Positions 45,171 through 55,600 of a stretch of DNA of 64,000 nucleotides are shown one piece after another. The notes beneath the pieces were generated by a model. It worked only from the letters and a program-made list of their open reading frames with translations, was not told where the DNA came from and searched no databases. Each line of letters starts with the position of its first letter. Within the stretch, counting starts at the first letter, position 1. Position numbers and translations under genes: made by a program. This DNA is from Saccharina japonica (lineage: Eukaryota > Sar > Phaeophyceae > Laminariales > Laminariaceae): assembly GCA_008828725.1 (NCBI GenBank), contig MEHQ01002210.1, positions 1 through 64,000 of the forward strand, written 5' to 3'.

Positions 45171-45669
45171 TGGTGTGATAAATTTATATATGTTCCTCTT
45201 TTTCCCTGCTCACATTTGGTTCGATTCTTCCTTCCGCAAGCGTAGCGGGAGGCGTTAGCCGCACCGCGCAATGGATCCCTTATTCAACCGTACTGAATTG
45301 ACGTGCAAATCTGACTGGCCTTGCACGTACGTATTTAGAAAATATCCCAGTTTTTCCTCCCGCACTTTCAAAACGCACGCTTCTCCCTACGCCAGCATGT
45401 GCGGTACGCCGGCATGTCCGGCACCGGGCACCGTCTTCTTTTGTCGACGTTTGGCATAGTAAAACTCGAACTTGCGCCGTGCTTGTCGTCGTGGCCACAG
45501 CGTTTCGCCGCTATTCTACTGTATAGCACCAGCGCGGTCGCTATTTGTGTTTAGAATAGTACAACCAGCTGAGCACAACTCGTTTTTCACTATTGCGTAC
45601 TGCTGGTGCCCCTTGTCTTGTGTACTCGTATTGCTGTTGCCCTTTAAATGCATTCGGTAAGCGGTCGGT

Positions 45670-46750
45670 AAGAAGAAGAAGCCCCCGCTGTCGTGCGTGA
45701 CCCGGTGGAGTTCGCATCACAACCAGCCGGTGGTCTTCGACGAGCAGCGGCTCTGCATCGAGCAAACCATTGCGTGGATGAAGGACAAGCCGAATACCCC
45801 AAGCATCGACTACAGCACCACAAAATGGGCCAACACCAAAGCCCAGGTGGTTCTTCTCAATAAGTTCGCGAAAGCTGTCACCGTTTAGCAAGGCGAGAAA
45901 TTCATTACGAACAGCATGATGCCGATGCGCTGTCTTCAATGCTCCACAGCACTAATCTGCTGAAGGCCACCGAAATGGACCCACCTCCACACATAAGGCA
46001 AGAGGCGGAGGCCATGTTCGATAACTTCACGGACCGCTTCGTGACCCCCACGAACGCCCAAATGATCAGCGCATTTTGCAACCCTCGCACGAAAAGCTGA
46101 GAGAGTGCGGAGATCTGGGGAAGCTCGAGTGCCGTCGATTAACTTTAGCTGCCACGGTGGACGTCATCACTCGTTCCCAGGTCGTCAACGCAGAGGGCGC
46201 CACGGCGAACATCGAGATCGAAGAGGTCAGCGTGGCGGCTTGGACCCCCCCCTCGAGTGGACCGCCGCAAGAAAGACAAGGTGCATTATTCGATATTGTA
46301 GTTCGCCGACATGGTTCGAGGTGCTGAGGGCTCCTCCAACGCAGAGAACACATCGGGCTGCGTCTCAGGGTGGGAGGATACGCTGGCCCAACGCACGCAA
46401 ACGGCGGAGTCGGAGATTTCGGGCTACAGTAAAGAGCCCCCCCCCTTAAGGGACAGGCATCCTCACGAGACGTTTTGGACTCGTGGTGCAAGAAGGGGAA
46501 TATTTACCCTTTCCTGTACAAGGTGGCATGCATCTATACCTAGCGGTACCGGCCATGTCCGCTTCTGCAGATAAAGTGTTTTCGACCGCAGGAAACGTTG
46601 TCACGAAGAAAATAAACAGGTTGTCCCCTGAGTCTGTGAAAAACTTGGAAAATGCGCGAGCCTTGACATACGCTGGAATAGCTGTAGAGTACTCTGCAAT
46701 TCTGCGCCGGCTGCGTCACCCTACGAGTATAATCGCTTTATTTTATGTGT
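45670..46750 (+). pseudogene. hAT-family transposase, C-terminal half, frameshifted
   Basis: In order on the plus strand: VTRWSSHHNQ near 45700 (the hAT 'TRW.S' motif) runs into QTIAWMKDKPNTPSIDYSTT and a stop at 45888. Then, in another frame near 45915-46098, comes LSSMLHSTNLLKATEMD and AMFDNFTDRFVTPTNAQMIS. Near 46470-46525 comes VLDSWCKKGNIYPFLYKVA. After a one-base frame change comes LAVPAMSASADKVFSTAGNV and VTKKINRLSPESVKNLENAR, ending about 46730. The last block is the classic hAT C-terminal dimerisation region (YLA.PA.SA..ERVFS.AG...). At least two frame breaks rule out function. The usual Ser-Glu-Arg is Ala-Asp-Lys here. The N-terminal BED/catalytic part was not found. Confidence 0.85.
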
Positions 46751-47569
46751 GTGATGTTGTTTTAAGTCGTTGCCCCAGCCCCCCTTTAGCCTTGTGGTAT
46801 TTTTTGTTCGAGTGTCCTTCTTCGCCCACCGGCTGGAAATACCTAGGATCACAGAAAAACTGGTATCTTCTAGGACTGCTCCTCCTATGGGTCTAGCTCG
46901 TGGCCTCTGCCCTCTGTTTGTATTATCTGCTCATCATGTCTGGTGCTTTTATATCGCCCTTCCGTTGGTCCACCAGCTGGACGTAGGACTGATCAAACCA
47001 GCATACAGCAGCCTTGTTCCCTCGGGACTCTGGCCGCACCCTGAATGCGTGTTTGTATTTGTCTCATGTTTATGTTCTTATATTTGGCTGCCGTCTTCGT
47101 ACGTCGTACATACAGTACTCCATATTTTGTTTTTGTTTTTTCTTCCTGGAAATATTTATTTGGTTTGAAGATACTCGTATGTGTTACGGGATGGTGTGCC
47201 GTTGCTTTGCGTATAGGTAAAATAATTGTACTCAGGTAATGGTACTACTACGGCAGACTGTGGTGCATGGGGCATGTATTATTTTGTGGCAGGTACGTGT
47301 TTGTAGTTTCCGGTCGAGTCGTTTATTGGCGTTTTTTGTGACCGCGGGCTAGACGTCAGGGAAACGAGCTAGTATTGGCTCTTGGCCATCATAATAACCT
47401 AATCATCAGCCATCAACGAAGAAGGCTCTTTCATCCCTTTCGTCCAACTTTGGATATTTTTGCAGGGCCCGTAGTGGTGTTGTTACTATGCCCTGAATCG
47501 TGCCTGCGATCAGTGCAATACCTAATCTTGCGCAATACTCAGCACCACATCCAGTCAACGATATACACC
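46751..47569. other. No recognisable gene
   Basis: Pyrimidine-rich plus ORFs (46770-47168) show no domain. Otherwise unassigned. Confidence 0.35.
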
Positions 47570-47761
47570 CAGCGTGATTGTCTGGAATACCGAGAAATAC
47601 CGAAATCCGCTTTACTGGGATACCGGAAAATACCGGAAAAATACAGAAACTCGTTTTGCTGAAATACCGGAAAATACTTAAATAAATACCGAAACGATTT
47701 TCGAGTTTCGGTATTTTCAAAAATATCAGACGTTTTTTTTCGGGTTCGGTATCCATCACTG
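47570..47761. repeat. ATACCGGAAAATACC array with CATCACTG end
   Basis: Repeats of ATACCGAAAT/ATACCGGAAAATA lead to GGGTTCGGTATCCATCACTG at 47761. This reads in reverse as CAGTGATGGATACCGAAC, a terminus like those at 29118 and 30754. The other end was not located. It abuts the ACCGCACCG array, so it may have inserted into it. Confidence 0.65.
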
Positions 47762-47948
47762 CGCACCGTAGGATTCCTGACTTCGGAAAACCGCAACGAA
47801 CTGCACCGTAGGATGCATATAAAAACCGAACTGCACCGTAGGATTTACAATATCAGATATCCGCACCGAACCGCACCGTAATATTTCCGCTTTCTTAAAC
47901 CGCACCGAACCGGACCGTAGGATTTTCGGGGGGGGAAACGCACCGTGC
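47762..47948. repeat. ACCGCACCG array, second site
   Basis: About six cores (CGCACCGTAGGATTCCTGAC, AACTGCACCGTAGGAT, CCGCACCGAACCGCACCG) in the same orientation and with the same TAGGAT spacing as at 41941-42560. Confidence 0.9.
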
Positions 47949-48810
47949 ACGGACGGTTAACCGTAAAGAACCCTGGTTAATTCGAACCAAACAAGGGAAA
48001 TGACAGAACAACCCGACATGTATATTATATATACAGGTATACATAGACAGCGGACAACTGGGAAGGAAAGGAAAGGGCTGGAAAACCGTGACACAACGAA
48101 AACCAACATCCAGCCGCCGCAGGTTGTTGTACCAGTAGCACAGGCCTGTCTCAACTACTACTACTGCTGTAGTGGGTCTGGTAGCTGGCTTCCCTGTCTG
48201 CCGCCTGCTCCCTGTTTTCGTCGACCGTGCTCCAACCCAGAAGAGCAAGCGTCAGGCAATACATAACAACCAAAAACATGCCCCCCCTGGAGGAACAGCG
48301 ACGTGCAATACACTGAACAAATGCAACAAAATAAAACGAACTACATAATAAGTAAAGAACCACCGAAGAAAAAAACTACAACGAGGAAACAGGCTCGCTG
48401 TCCACCAAGCCAGACAACAGGCAGCAGGGTATCTTTCACGTAGCAGGGAAACTATAACTAAAGGGAGATAAATAAGGAAAACTAAAAACCAAACAGCGTT
48501 GTATTCGAAGCAGCCTCAGAGATTTGCGGTACGGTTAGCCTGGACAGTTTAAACCTACTAGTCGGCCTGGTATCTTGCTACCTTGCCTGCTGTCTCCTTT
48601 CTGCGTTCGTCAACCGGGGTTTCCTCACGATTGTTGCCCCCCCCTCCTCTATTCCCTTACACTGTGCACAATCCACAACTGATGCGTGGCGCTGTCTACA
48701 CAGGAGTGCCTTATCCTGGGACCACATGACCGTACATAGCTACGCGTATGGACCAGCGGTAGACTGTCGGCACGTGTGGCAGTGGTGACGGTGTTCGCAT
48801 CTTGGCTGGT
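47949..48810. other. No gene; weak internal duplication
   Basis: GTCTGGTAGCTGGCTTCCCT at 48175 and GCCTGGTATCTTGCTACCTT at 48565 head two loosely similar blocks. The orientation is the same. No coding content is supportable. Confidence 0.35.
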
Positions 48811-48813
48811 GTA

Positions 48814-48998
48814 TACAGTAGAGGACACCTAACAAGCAACAGGCTTTTAAGAAAGCCAGGATGACATTTAGAGGAAAGTAAGAAATTCAGGAGTCGTTGT
48901 CTTGAAATTAGTGTAGGAAGCACCCCCTCTCAAATTAGAAATCCAGCCTGGACCAGATTTATTGTTTCTTATTATTAATAGGTGTCCTGTACTACTGT
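48814..48998 (+). mobile_element. TACAGTACAGGACACC MITE, copy 4
   Basis: Starts TACAGTAGAGGACACCTAAC and ends TTAATAGGTGTCCTGTACTA. It carries AAACAGG-type text (CAACAGGCTTTTAAGAAAGC), CAGGAGTCGTTGTCTTGAAA and AATCCAGCCTGGACCAGA. Confidence 0.85.
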
Positions 48999-49243
48999 AC
49001 TGTATGCGTGTACCACAGGGTTTTTGTGAATATTCCTTCGGCTGAGGAGCAAGAGCCCGCGCTGGCAACACATACATGTTGCAAATCGGTTGGAAGTGGC
49101 CGTAATGAACGCAATGAATTGCTCGATAACAATGAAGAACCCGCGGTATACGACCGAGGAGGTGGAGCGTTTTGGCAGGAAGATTACTGTCTAACGGAGA
49201 AGAACACACACGAGCATATTACATTCCCCAACAAAGCCTGTGG

Positions 49244-49410
49244 TACAGTACAGGAGAATCTGGTCCAGGCTGGATTTCTTATTTGAGAGAGGGTGATTTC
49301 TACACTAATTTCAAGATAACGACTCCAGAATTTAATATTGTTTCTCCAAATGCCAGCCTGGCTTTTTTGTTAGCCTGTTTCTTGTTAGGTGCCCTCTACC
49401 CTCTACTGTA
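49244..49410 (-). mobile_element. TACAGTACAGGACACC MITE, copy 5
   Basis: TACAGTACAGGAGAATCTGG, TCCAGGCTGGATTTCTTATT, CACTAATTTCAAGATAACGA, AGCCTGTTTCTTGTTAGGTG, ending CTACTGTA. It is inverted relative to copy 4, which lies 250 bp away. Confidence 0.8.
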
Positions 49411-49680
49411 CAGCAGCAGCAGTAGGTACCGGTAGGTAGTTTGGGTTACAGTAGTGAAATTTAAATGTGACAATATGGAATGGCGCGGTAGGAACAGTAC
49501 ACAGAGTACACATGTAGCCGGAACTAACGCGTGACTAATGGACGACGTTCTACGCGCTTGGCACATACTGCTGTCGTAATATATAGCAACCTGAAGCGGA
49601 GCGGTGTCAATGGACGAGGTTGAGGGCGCTGTGGTCACAATAATGGTACGGCATGGAACGGTAGGAACTGCTGTGAGGAG

Positions 49681-50899
49681 CAATGATGTCGGATTACGGC
49701 TGGAGATGCTTATCCTTACGCGTTTTTCGGCAAAATGGGTTTTTTGCGTGCTTACGGGTAATTACGGCAAAAACAGGGGACGTTTAAGAAGCATCCCCGC
49801 TAGGACAAAAACGCACGTCCCACATTGTGCAGACCATTATTTAGTTATTTTTCTCTACAATTTATGTGAATTTATAACCTACTTCCTCCAACTCATACGA
49901 AAGTAAAGTCGGCTATGTTTACACAAGCCCTTAGGCGTGTCCGATGCTTTGGCGGTGATTGTTTTCAAATATTTTTGTCATTTGTTAAGAGGAAACCATG
50001 TTTTTTTTTTCGCGCAGCCTCCTGCATGGGCCAGTGGCCGAAAAAAAGCAGTCGGCCAAAAAAAGGCCGTATTTAGTCCTTTTTCAGAAAACAGAGAAGA
50101 AAATTGAAACCATAGAAATTGGCTAAAAAAGGATGAAAATCGATAAATTTGCGTTTTATTTCCGCTTCATCACTGATGTACGATACCCACGCCTCGTCTG
50201 AAAGCATGTCATCATGTGTCCGGTTATTATGTTGAAAGTGAAAGCAGGCAAAACTAGTCAAAATTCGGCCGTAAACGGTACAAATTGGCCGAAATCGGCC
50301 ATACTATATGGTAATATTTGACCCACATATTCTTAAGAATAGAAACTCGGATTTTTCATTTTTATTTTTATGAGCATCTCTGTGACGTGATATGTTCGAA
50401 GAATCTAACTACGTATATCATTGTGCGCCTTTATGTTCAAACGTGATTGCCTCTGTGCCCCATAACGGACTTTACTTATGAATCGGAGAACACATGATAT
50501 AGGTTCGTGCTGTAGCGCCGTCGGACTGCTGCTGTAAGCTGTAAGCCTCCATCAGTCCGTCAGCATGACACCAAAACAACGGAGGCCGCCATGCTTGTGG
50601 CTTGTAGTCGTGAGTAGTGAATTTATTGAGACATACACCACCGGCTACCGGGCCCCTCATAATTTATTAACTACTTCGTGACTCGTGACCCACTGCCATC
50701 CTCGCAGCTGGTCGCAGGATCACAGCGCAAGCTCAACTGTGACTGCTGGGAAGCGAAATATGCGGACGTTTCCTAGAGATTTTGACGATGTTTGTTTATT
50801 GGGGACTGGGGGCGTAGCGTAATTTCGCCGGCCCAGTCCTATTACTTACCGCCAAAACGGCTCGCCGTAAGGACGTAATTACGTAATCCGACATCCTTG
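49681..50899. mobile_element. Non-autonomous hAT-like transposon, GTCGGATTACG termini
   Basis: The left end is CAATGATGTCGGATTACG and the right end CGTAATCCGACATCCTTG, an inverted pair with one mismatch. A perfect 8-bp duplication GTGAGGAG lies at 49673-49680 and 50900-50907. The inner ends carry TTACGGGTAATTACGGC and CCGTAAGGACGTAATTACG motifs. The interior (50030-50310) adds GGCCGAAAAAA / TTGGCCGAAATCGGCC motifs, possibly a further insertion. No transposase. Confidence 0.88.
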
Positions 50900-50939
50900 G
50901 TGAGGAGAGTGTGTGTGTTCTTTCTTCCTATATACGTAC

Positions 50940-51330
50940 GTATCCGTCCACATCCAGCACACCCACTGTTCGTGCCGATCATTCATCATAAAGGGATACA
51001 AGTTCTAGTTCTGTGATCACAAAACCACGTCACCACGGTCCCACGCAGTGAGCAGAGCAGACAAGGTGCAGTGGTGCAGTGCGCAGTGCCATATCCGACA
51101 GGTACGACCTACCCTTTTAGCAATCCAGGCTCGCGAAAGAGATTTTAAATAAGAACGAACGAACGAACGAACGAACAAAAAAAAAAATAGTGTGAAGGTA
51201 ACCAATCTGCCAATATGAAGGGAGTGGCGCAACGATTTAATGGAAAGTTCTGGAGCCCAACGGCAACACGAAATAATGTTAAGACTTTTCTTGGCAGTTA
51301 AAGCATACATAGGAACCAAGCAATGTCGAA
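50940..51330 (-). repeat. Dispersed repeat D2, inverted copy
   Basis: CCGTCCACATCCAGCACACC, GTTCGTGCCGAT, then TGTGATCACAAAACCACG, CCGACAGGTACGACCTACCC, and a (GAAC)n microsatellite at about 51155-51178 followed by an A-run. Confidence 0.65.
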
Positions 51331-51596
51331 CCGAATAGAGTGGCCTGGCTAAATAGTCAGTGACCCAGCTATATATAGAGAGTATTTATATTTCTACAGT
51401 ATATATATACACAACGAGCGGCTATCCCAAGCATACTATTCATAGTAGCAAGTATACAGCAGTGGAAACATAATAACAAGACACTGCCGTATATAGGGGC
51501 TTCTAGGCACCGGATCATACAAACTATCAGCTTCTAGATAGAGTATATTTCGGAAGTGCGCGTAAATGTGCGTGTTGTTCACATTAAACCGTACTT
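51331..51596. other. AT-rich spacer
   Basis: TATATATAG-type simple sequence, no gene. Confidence 0.35.
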
Positions 51597-51990
51597 CCTG
51601 CCCGTCGACATCCAGCACACACAGTAGTGTTCGTGCCGATTCCTCACCCTAGAGGTATACAAGTTATGTGGTATCAAACCCCGACATATATAATATGTAT
51701 ATGCCACGTTGCAGTGCAGTAAAGAGAGCAGACGATGCAATGCCATATCCGACACGCTGCTCCCAATCCAAATGATGCGTGAACATAGAGAAAACGATAA
51801 ATACATATAAAAAAAACGCGAAACAAGAACAAAAACGAAAGAAACAGTGTCGTGCGCCCCCCGAAGAGCGAGTTGACAAGACAAGATAACATACATAAAC
51901 TATAAAGGTGGACCGACAAAGACTGGGGACACACAGAAATGAAAGGCAAATATAGCAAAAAATAAGCACTCTCCGGGCAGCCGAGGCTGG
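51597..51990 (-). repeat. Dispersed repeat D2, second inverted copy
   Basis: CCCGTCGACATCCAGCACAC, GTTCGTGCCGATTCC, ATGCCATATCCGACACG, an A-rich tract and GTCGTGCGCCCCCCGAAGAG. The last block is the inverse of 38669. Confidence 0.65.
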
Positions 51991-52019
51991 TTTTTATGCC
52001 GGTATAGTACAGACAGATT

Positions 52020-52670
52020 CTTCCAACCGTATGATCGCAGGACGGTTTAGAAGAAAACATTTGTTTTGTCAATTTGTTTCATTCTAAATTTTGCCGTTGT
52101 ATCGAAAACAATTTACCAAATAAATGTTTTGTTCTAAACCGTCCTGCGATCATAGCGGCGGGTAGTGACACATGGAAACAACCTCCCCAAAAATAAATAA
52201 ATCTAAATCGTCCGGCGATCATAGCGCCACGTGTAGTTTTCCTTTCTAGCCATTTTAAAAATGGAACCATTTGGCAAAAATTATGTTTTCTTCTAAATCG
52301 TCCTGCGATCATACCGCTTCGGGTAGATTTCCATTGTGACAAATTTTGGTGTGTGGTGTCGAGTAAAGATTGGGTTTTCCATAACCAAGCGATCTAAAAA
52401 ACGCCAAACAGATAGACAAAAAATATGTTTTCTTCTAAATCGTCCCGCGATCGCATCGGTCCGGTTAGTTTTTATTCTGACCATTCTTGATGTGTGGTGT
52501 AGAAAAAAAGTTTTTCCGGGGGCGGGGGGGGGGGTATCTAAAACGAATTTAACTGAAAATAATATATACGAAAACATGTAATTATATATGTATGTTTCTT
52601 CTAAACCCTCCTGCGATCACAGCGCTTCGGATAGTTTTCCATTCTGACCATTTTTGATGCGTGGTGTCCA
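52020..52670. repeat. CGTCCTGCGATCATAGCG repeat cluster
   Basis: Five direct units contain TTCTAAA(C/T)CGTCCTGCGATCATA (near 52135, 52205, 52295, 52435, 52600), each followed by a G/C(T)GG(G/T)TAG(T)TTTCCATT-type block and a GTGTGGTGTCGA-type block. One inverted unit sits at 52030 (TATGATCGCAGGACGG). Spacing is irregular, 70-165 bp. Confidence 0.85.
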
Positions 52671-52679
52671 AAAAAGACA

Positions 52680-53500
52680 GATTCGGGCGGCTTTGAAGGA
52701 ATTCAAACACCGGAAATGCGTACAATCTGGTTTGAGTAAGAGCCGAAATGTTTTGGTTTCAAGCTTTGCGCCCTAATTGAAGACGAGTCGAAAAACGAAA
52801 TTTGACACGGTTGTTTTTCATGGCCACAAGAAACAAAACTACCAATCAGTGGCCTTCATTGAAAAACTGTTTTTTTGTTAAGGGTGCACATTTTAACTTT
52901 TTTTGTTCATTGTTCGGCAACTTTGAACAAACTTATTATGGTGGAAAACAAAACAAAATAAAAGGCCACTCACTCTTACGTGTTTTACGCGTGGTTAGGA
53001 AGAACACCCCTGCCCAAGCGCGATTTTCAACTCTTCTTCTTCAATCAGGGCGCAAAAAAGTGATTTCGGCGAAGAAAGTAAATAGTTTCCCTTGGGTTTC
53101 CAAAGAGCTCAATATATTGTTCTTGTACTTTGGGAGGCGTTTGTTATAACAGACTTTTACGGCTCGCGTACCAAAAAACAGTGTCACCGACGGCTTCCCC
53201 TTGTTGATTCGATCATATCAACACGTCTAATGTCGAATTATTCCACGTATTGGCCGAACTATGACCTCGAGAATAAGCATACAGTTTTTTCTATTGATCG
53301 CTTAGATCTCAATACAACAACGTCGCTTCGTGTTCGCCTAAGCGTATTATACGCGAAGAACGTGTATCACAGCCGCGAAGAACACGCTGAACATCAACGG
53401 CGACAACACGCAGCATTATTGTCGCAGCCCCTGGGTGACATCAAATACACTGAGTGATTACCATCATATATATATATATATATCTGTGCGGACACAAGCG
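52680..53500. other. Unassigned; one 121-codon ORF
   Basis: The plus ORF 53092-53457 includes MSNYSTYWPNYDLENKHTVF and ends AALLSQPLGDIKYTE. It has protein-like composition but no domain I know. The peptide MSNYSTY recurs in another ORF near 54350. It may belong to the same repeat family as the neighbouring LINE debris. Confidence 0.25.
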
Positions 53501-53514
53501 CGCATGCCGTCGTG

Positions 53515-53700
53515 GAACTGGCGGGTTATTGTAAGCATCTTGGTTGGTACGCAACGCGCGTGAGTACCTGCCAGAGCAGCTCTCGGTCGACACAGTCGTA
53601 TGCTTTCTGCAGCTCAATCAATCCCACGTACAAGGGAATTCTTCTCTCTCGTCCGAGTTCGTACACGAGAATAATCTTAGGATGGCCCAAGGCTTTTGAC
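53515..53700 (-). pseudogene. LINE (non-LTR) reverse transcriptase fragment
   Basis: The minus strand reads LGRERRIPLYVGLIELQKAY then DCVDRELLWQVLTRVAYQPR. This matches the LINE reverse transcriptase motif around the first catalytic Asp (FIDLQKAYDSVDRELLW). The upstream LVYELGRERR matches the usual 'L.EL.RK...PLY' approach. The frame stops soon afterwards. No Y-x-D-D box or endonuclease was found nearby, so it is a short relic. Confidence 0.75.
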
Positions 53701-53824
53701 ATGTTCGATCATCTCTCGACCATTATATAATCCTACGAAGAGCACGCCATCACACTTATTCTTTGTATTACTATTGTTGTTTTCTTCCACGACCCCGTCC
53801 ACGGCATGCAAACATTTTTTTTAC

Positions 53825-53905
53825 CAACCCATCCGGGGACACGTAAGTCGCGCCGCAATCTCCGTAGATGGATTCCAGTCACACATCTCAAACACTCAGA
53901 CTAAT
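53825..53905 (-). repeat. Block shared with 61070-61150
   Basis: CAACCCATCCGGGGACACGT, GCAATCTCCGTAGATG and ACACTCAGACTAAT match CAACTCATTCGGGAACACGT, GCAGTCTCCGTCGATG and ACACTCAGACCAAT at 61070. On the minus strand one frame reads STEIAARLTCPRM, which resembles the E-I-x-x-R region near the end of LINE reverse transcriptases. That reading is tentative. Confidence 0.45.
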
Positions 53906-55200
53906 CCGCCAATCAGACATCATAAATGTATTTGCACAGTTACCACCAACAGCTATGTCCGACTACCTAGCCGCGGCACACTGTCATGATTTTATCAACT
54001 GTGCCTACGTATGCCGTACGAGGTCCACACTCAATCGACATATTACAGTAGAATACTCCACGTAGTAACTAATCACTTCAAAATCAGGAAATCTAAAACC
54101 TATTAGAGAACCAAACAGGTGCCTCCCTACTGTGAAAAACACCAACCTCATCCAAAAATGCAGAGCCTCAAACCAAGTCAAAATATTAGAATATAGAACG
54201 GCCTTAGTCCAACATCTTTCCGGTAACCAACGTGAAGACTTCCAGATGGTAGGTCGTGAACTGCATGCCATAATAACTACCATATTTTCGCACAGAAATA
54301 TGTATCAACCTCAATCTGGAGCGTACGAATTTGTTTTTCGACACCTTATTATGTCGAATTATTCAACATATACCCTCCCGACAGGGGGGGGGGGGGTACC
54401 TGACACCGCCCCCTCCCTCTGCGCCTTAACACTAGCTATATCGAACTGTAAGCAGAGGACGGTAGAGAGCCGCCCCCCTCCCCCCCGCGTGATACAAGGC
54501 GTTCCAGTACTACAATACTACTGGGCGGCACATCGACCGATAGACCGCAGGTGCGTAGTGACAGCGACTGCAGCTGTTGTGAGCGGGAAAACGTAGCTAT
54601 GCCCCGAAGAGTTGTGGGATAGGCAGGCTTGGCATGGAATGTCTAATGCGCAATTTTCTTGTTTCGGCACATTGCATTCGGCCGACAAGCTTGGTTAGAT
54701 CAAAATGTAGGTTCCTTCCTTCTTAGCAGATAGATCGATATACCCCAGATATCTTCCACACCTGTGTATACCCTTGCAGCGATAATCAATCAGGGAAACC
54801 AACCGCTGACCGCGCCAGGTGTCATTGACACCTCGCCTTTCGACATACTTCTGTACATGTCGTGTACATGACTGTCGGAGACATCTCCAACTGTGTTCGA
54901 CACTCACCAATTACATCATGGGATGCCTGGCTAAGCCGTAAAACGGTAAAACTACGCTGAAGTACGAGTACATGCGACAGTATTGTATGCCCGTTAAGCA
55001 CATGATCATGTAGTGTACCATCAAGCCCCGGCCAAGCAGCAAAGCAGAACAATCATACCAGGTGTAATATATTCGCACGAGGGATGTGTGGTCTAATGTT
55101 ACGTTATTGACTCGATGTGAGGGTTTGCGCCTCTCCGGTACTGTCACACAAATGACATACACCGATACACAAACAAAACAGTGCTAAAAAGAGTTTTCGA
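53906..55200. other. Unassigned
   Basis: The plus ORF 54132-54596 begins MKNTNLIQKCRASNQVKILE. The minus frame at 55052-54700 (HDHVLNGHTILSHVLVLQRS, then GECRTQLEMSPTVMYTT) is protein-like with one stop. No domain is recognised in either. A poly-G run occurs at about 54386-54396. Confidence 0.25.
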
Positions 55201-55206
55201 TCCCTC

Positions 55207-55232
55207 CGGGGGGGGGGGGGGGGGGGGGGGGG
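55207..55232 (+). repeat. Poly-G homopolymer, about 26 nt
   Basis: An unusually long uninterrupted G run, probably length-variable and error-prone to sequence. Confidence 0.95.
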
Positions 55233-55414
55233 TATGATACCCTGGGCCCCCTCTATTAGGATGTGATGGTAGCGTGAATACCAGCTGAGCGTGTGGATCT
55301 CCTCCAGCTGACGGTTGCTCCCGTTGTTGTCAGTGTTGGGCTCGGCTCGTGTGGAGGCCTGAGTCAGAAACAGCTCTCGGGAAGCATGCGGTGATGTCTC
55401 AGCGGATGCTCCGG

Positions 55415-55600
55415 TGATGCCAGATGATGATGATTCAGTTATGATCCAGTGATCCCAGATGTTGGTGATACAGTGATCCCAGACGTTGATGCTCCGATGG
55501 TCCCGGATGATATTGCTACGATTATCCCAGATACGGATGTTCCGATGACCCCAGATGTTGATGATCCAGTGATCGCAGATTATGCTGCTCCATGGATTGG
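55415..55600. repeat. GATCCCAGATGTTGATG minisatellite
   Basis: About nine degenerate units of 18-24 bp (GATGTTGGTGATACAGTGAT, CCCAGA). They encode repeated D-x-x-(V/M)-P-D in the plus frame 55449-55970 and W-D-H in the minus frame. Neither protein is convincing beyond the repeat. Confidence 0.8.

Noticed and set aside
45271-45459. N-terminal BED finger of the hAT transposase
   Set aside because: Cys and His spacing does not fit a BED finger in either strand's ORF, and nothing links it to the downstream frame.
50166-50174. CATCACTG as the right end of another hAT element
   Set aside because: No matching CAGTGATG end with an 8-bp duplication was found upstream; it may be chance.
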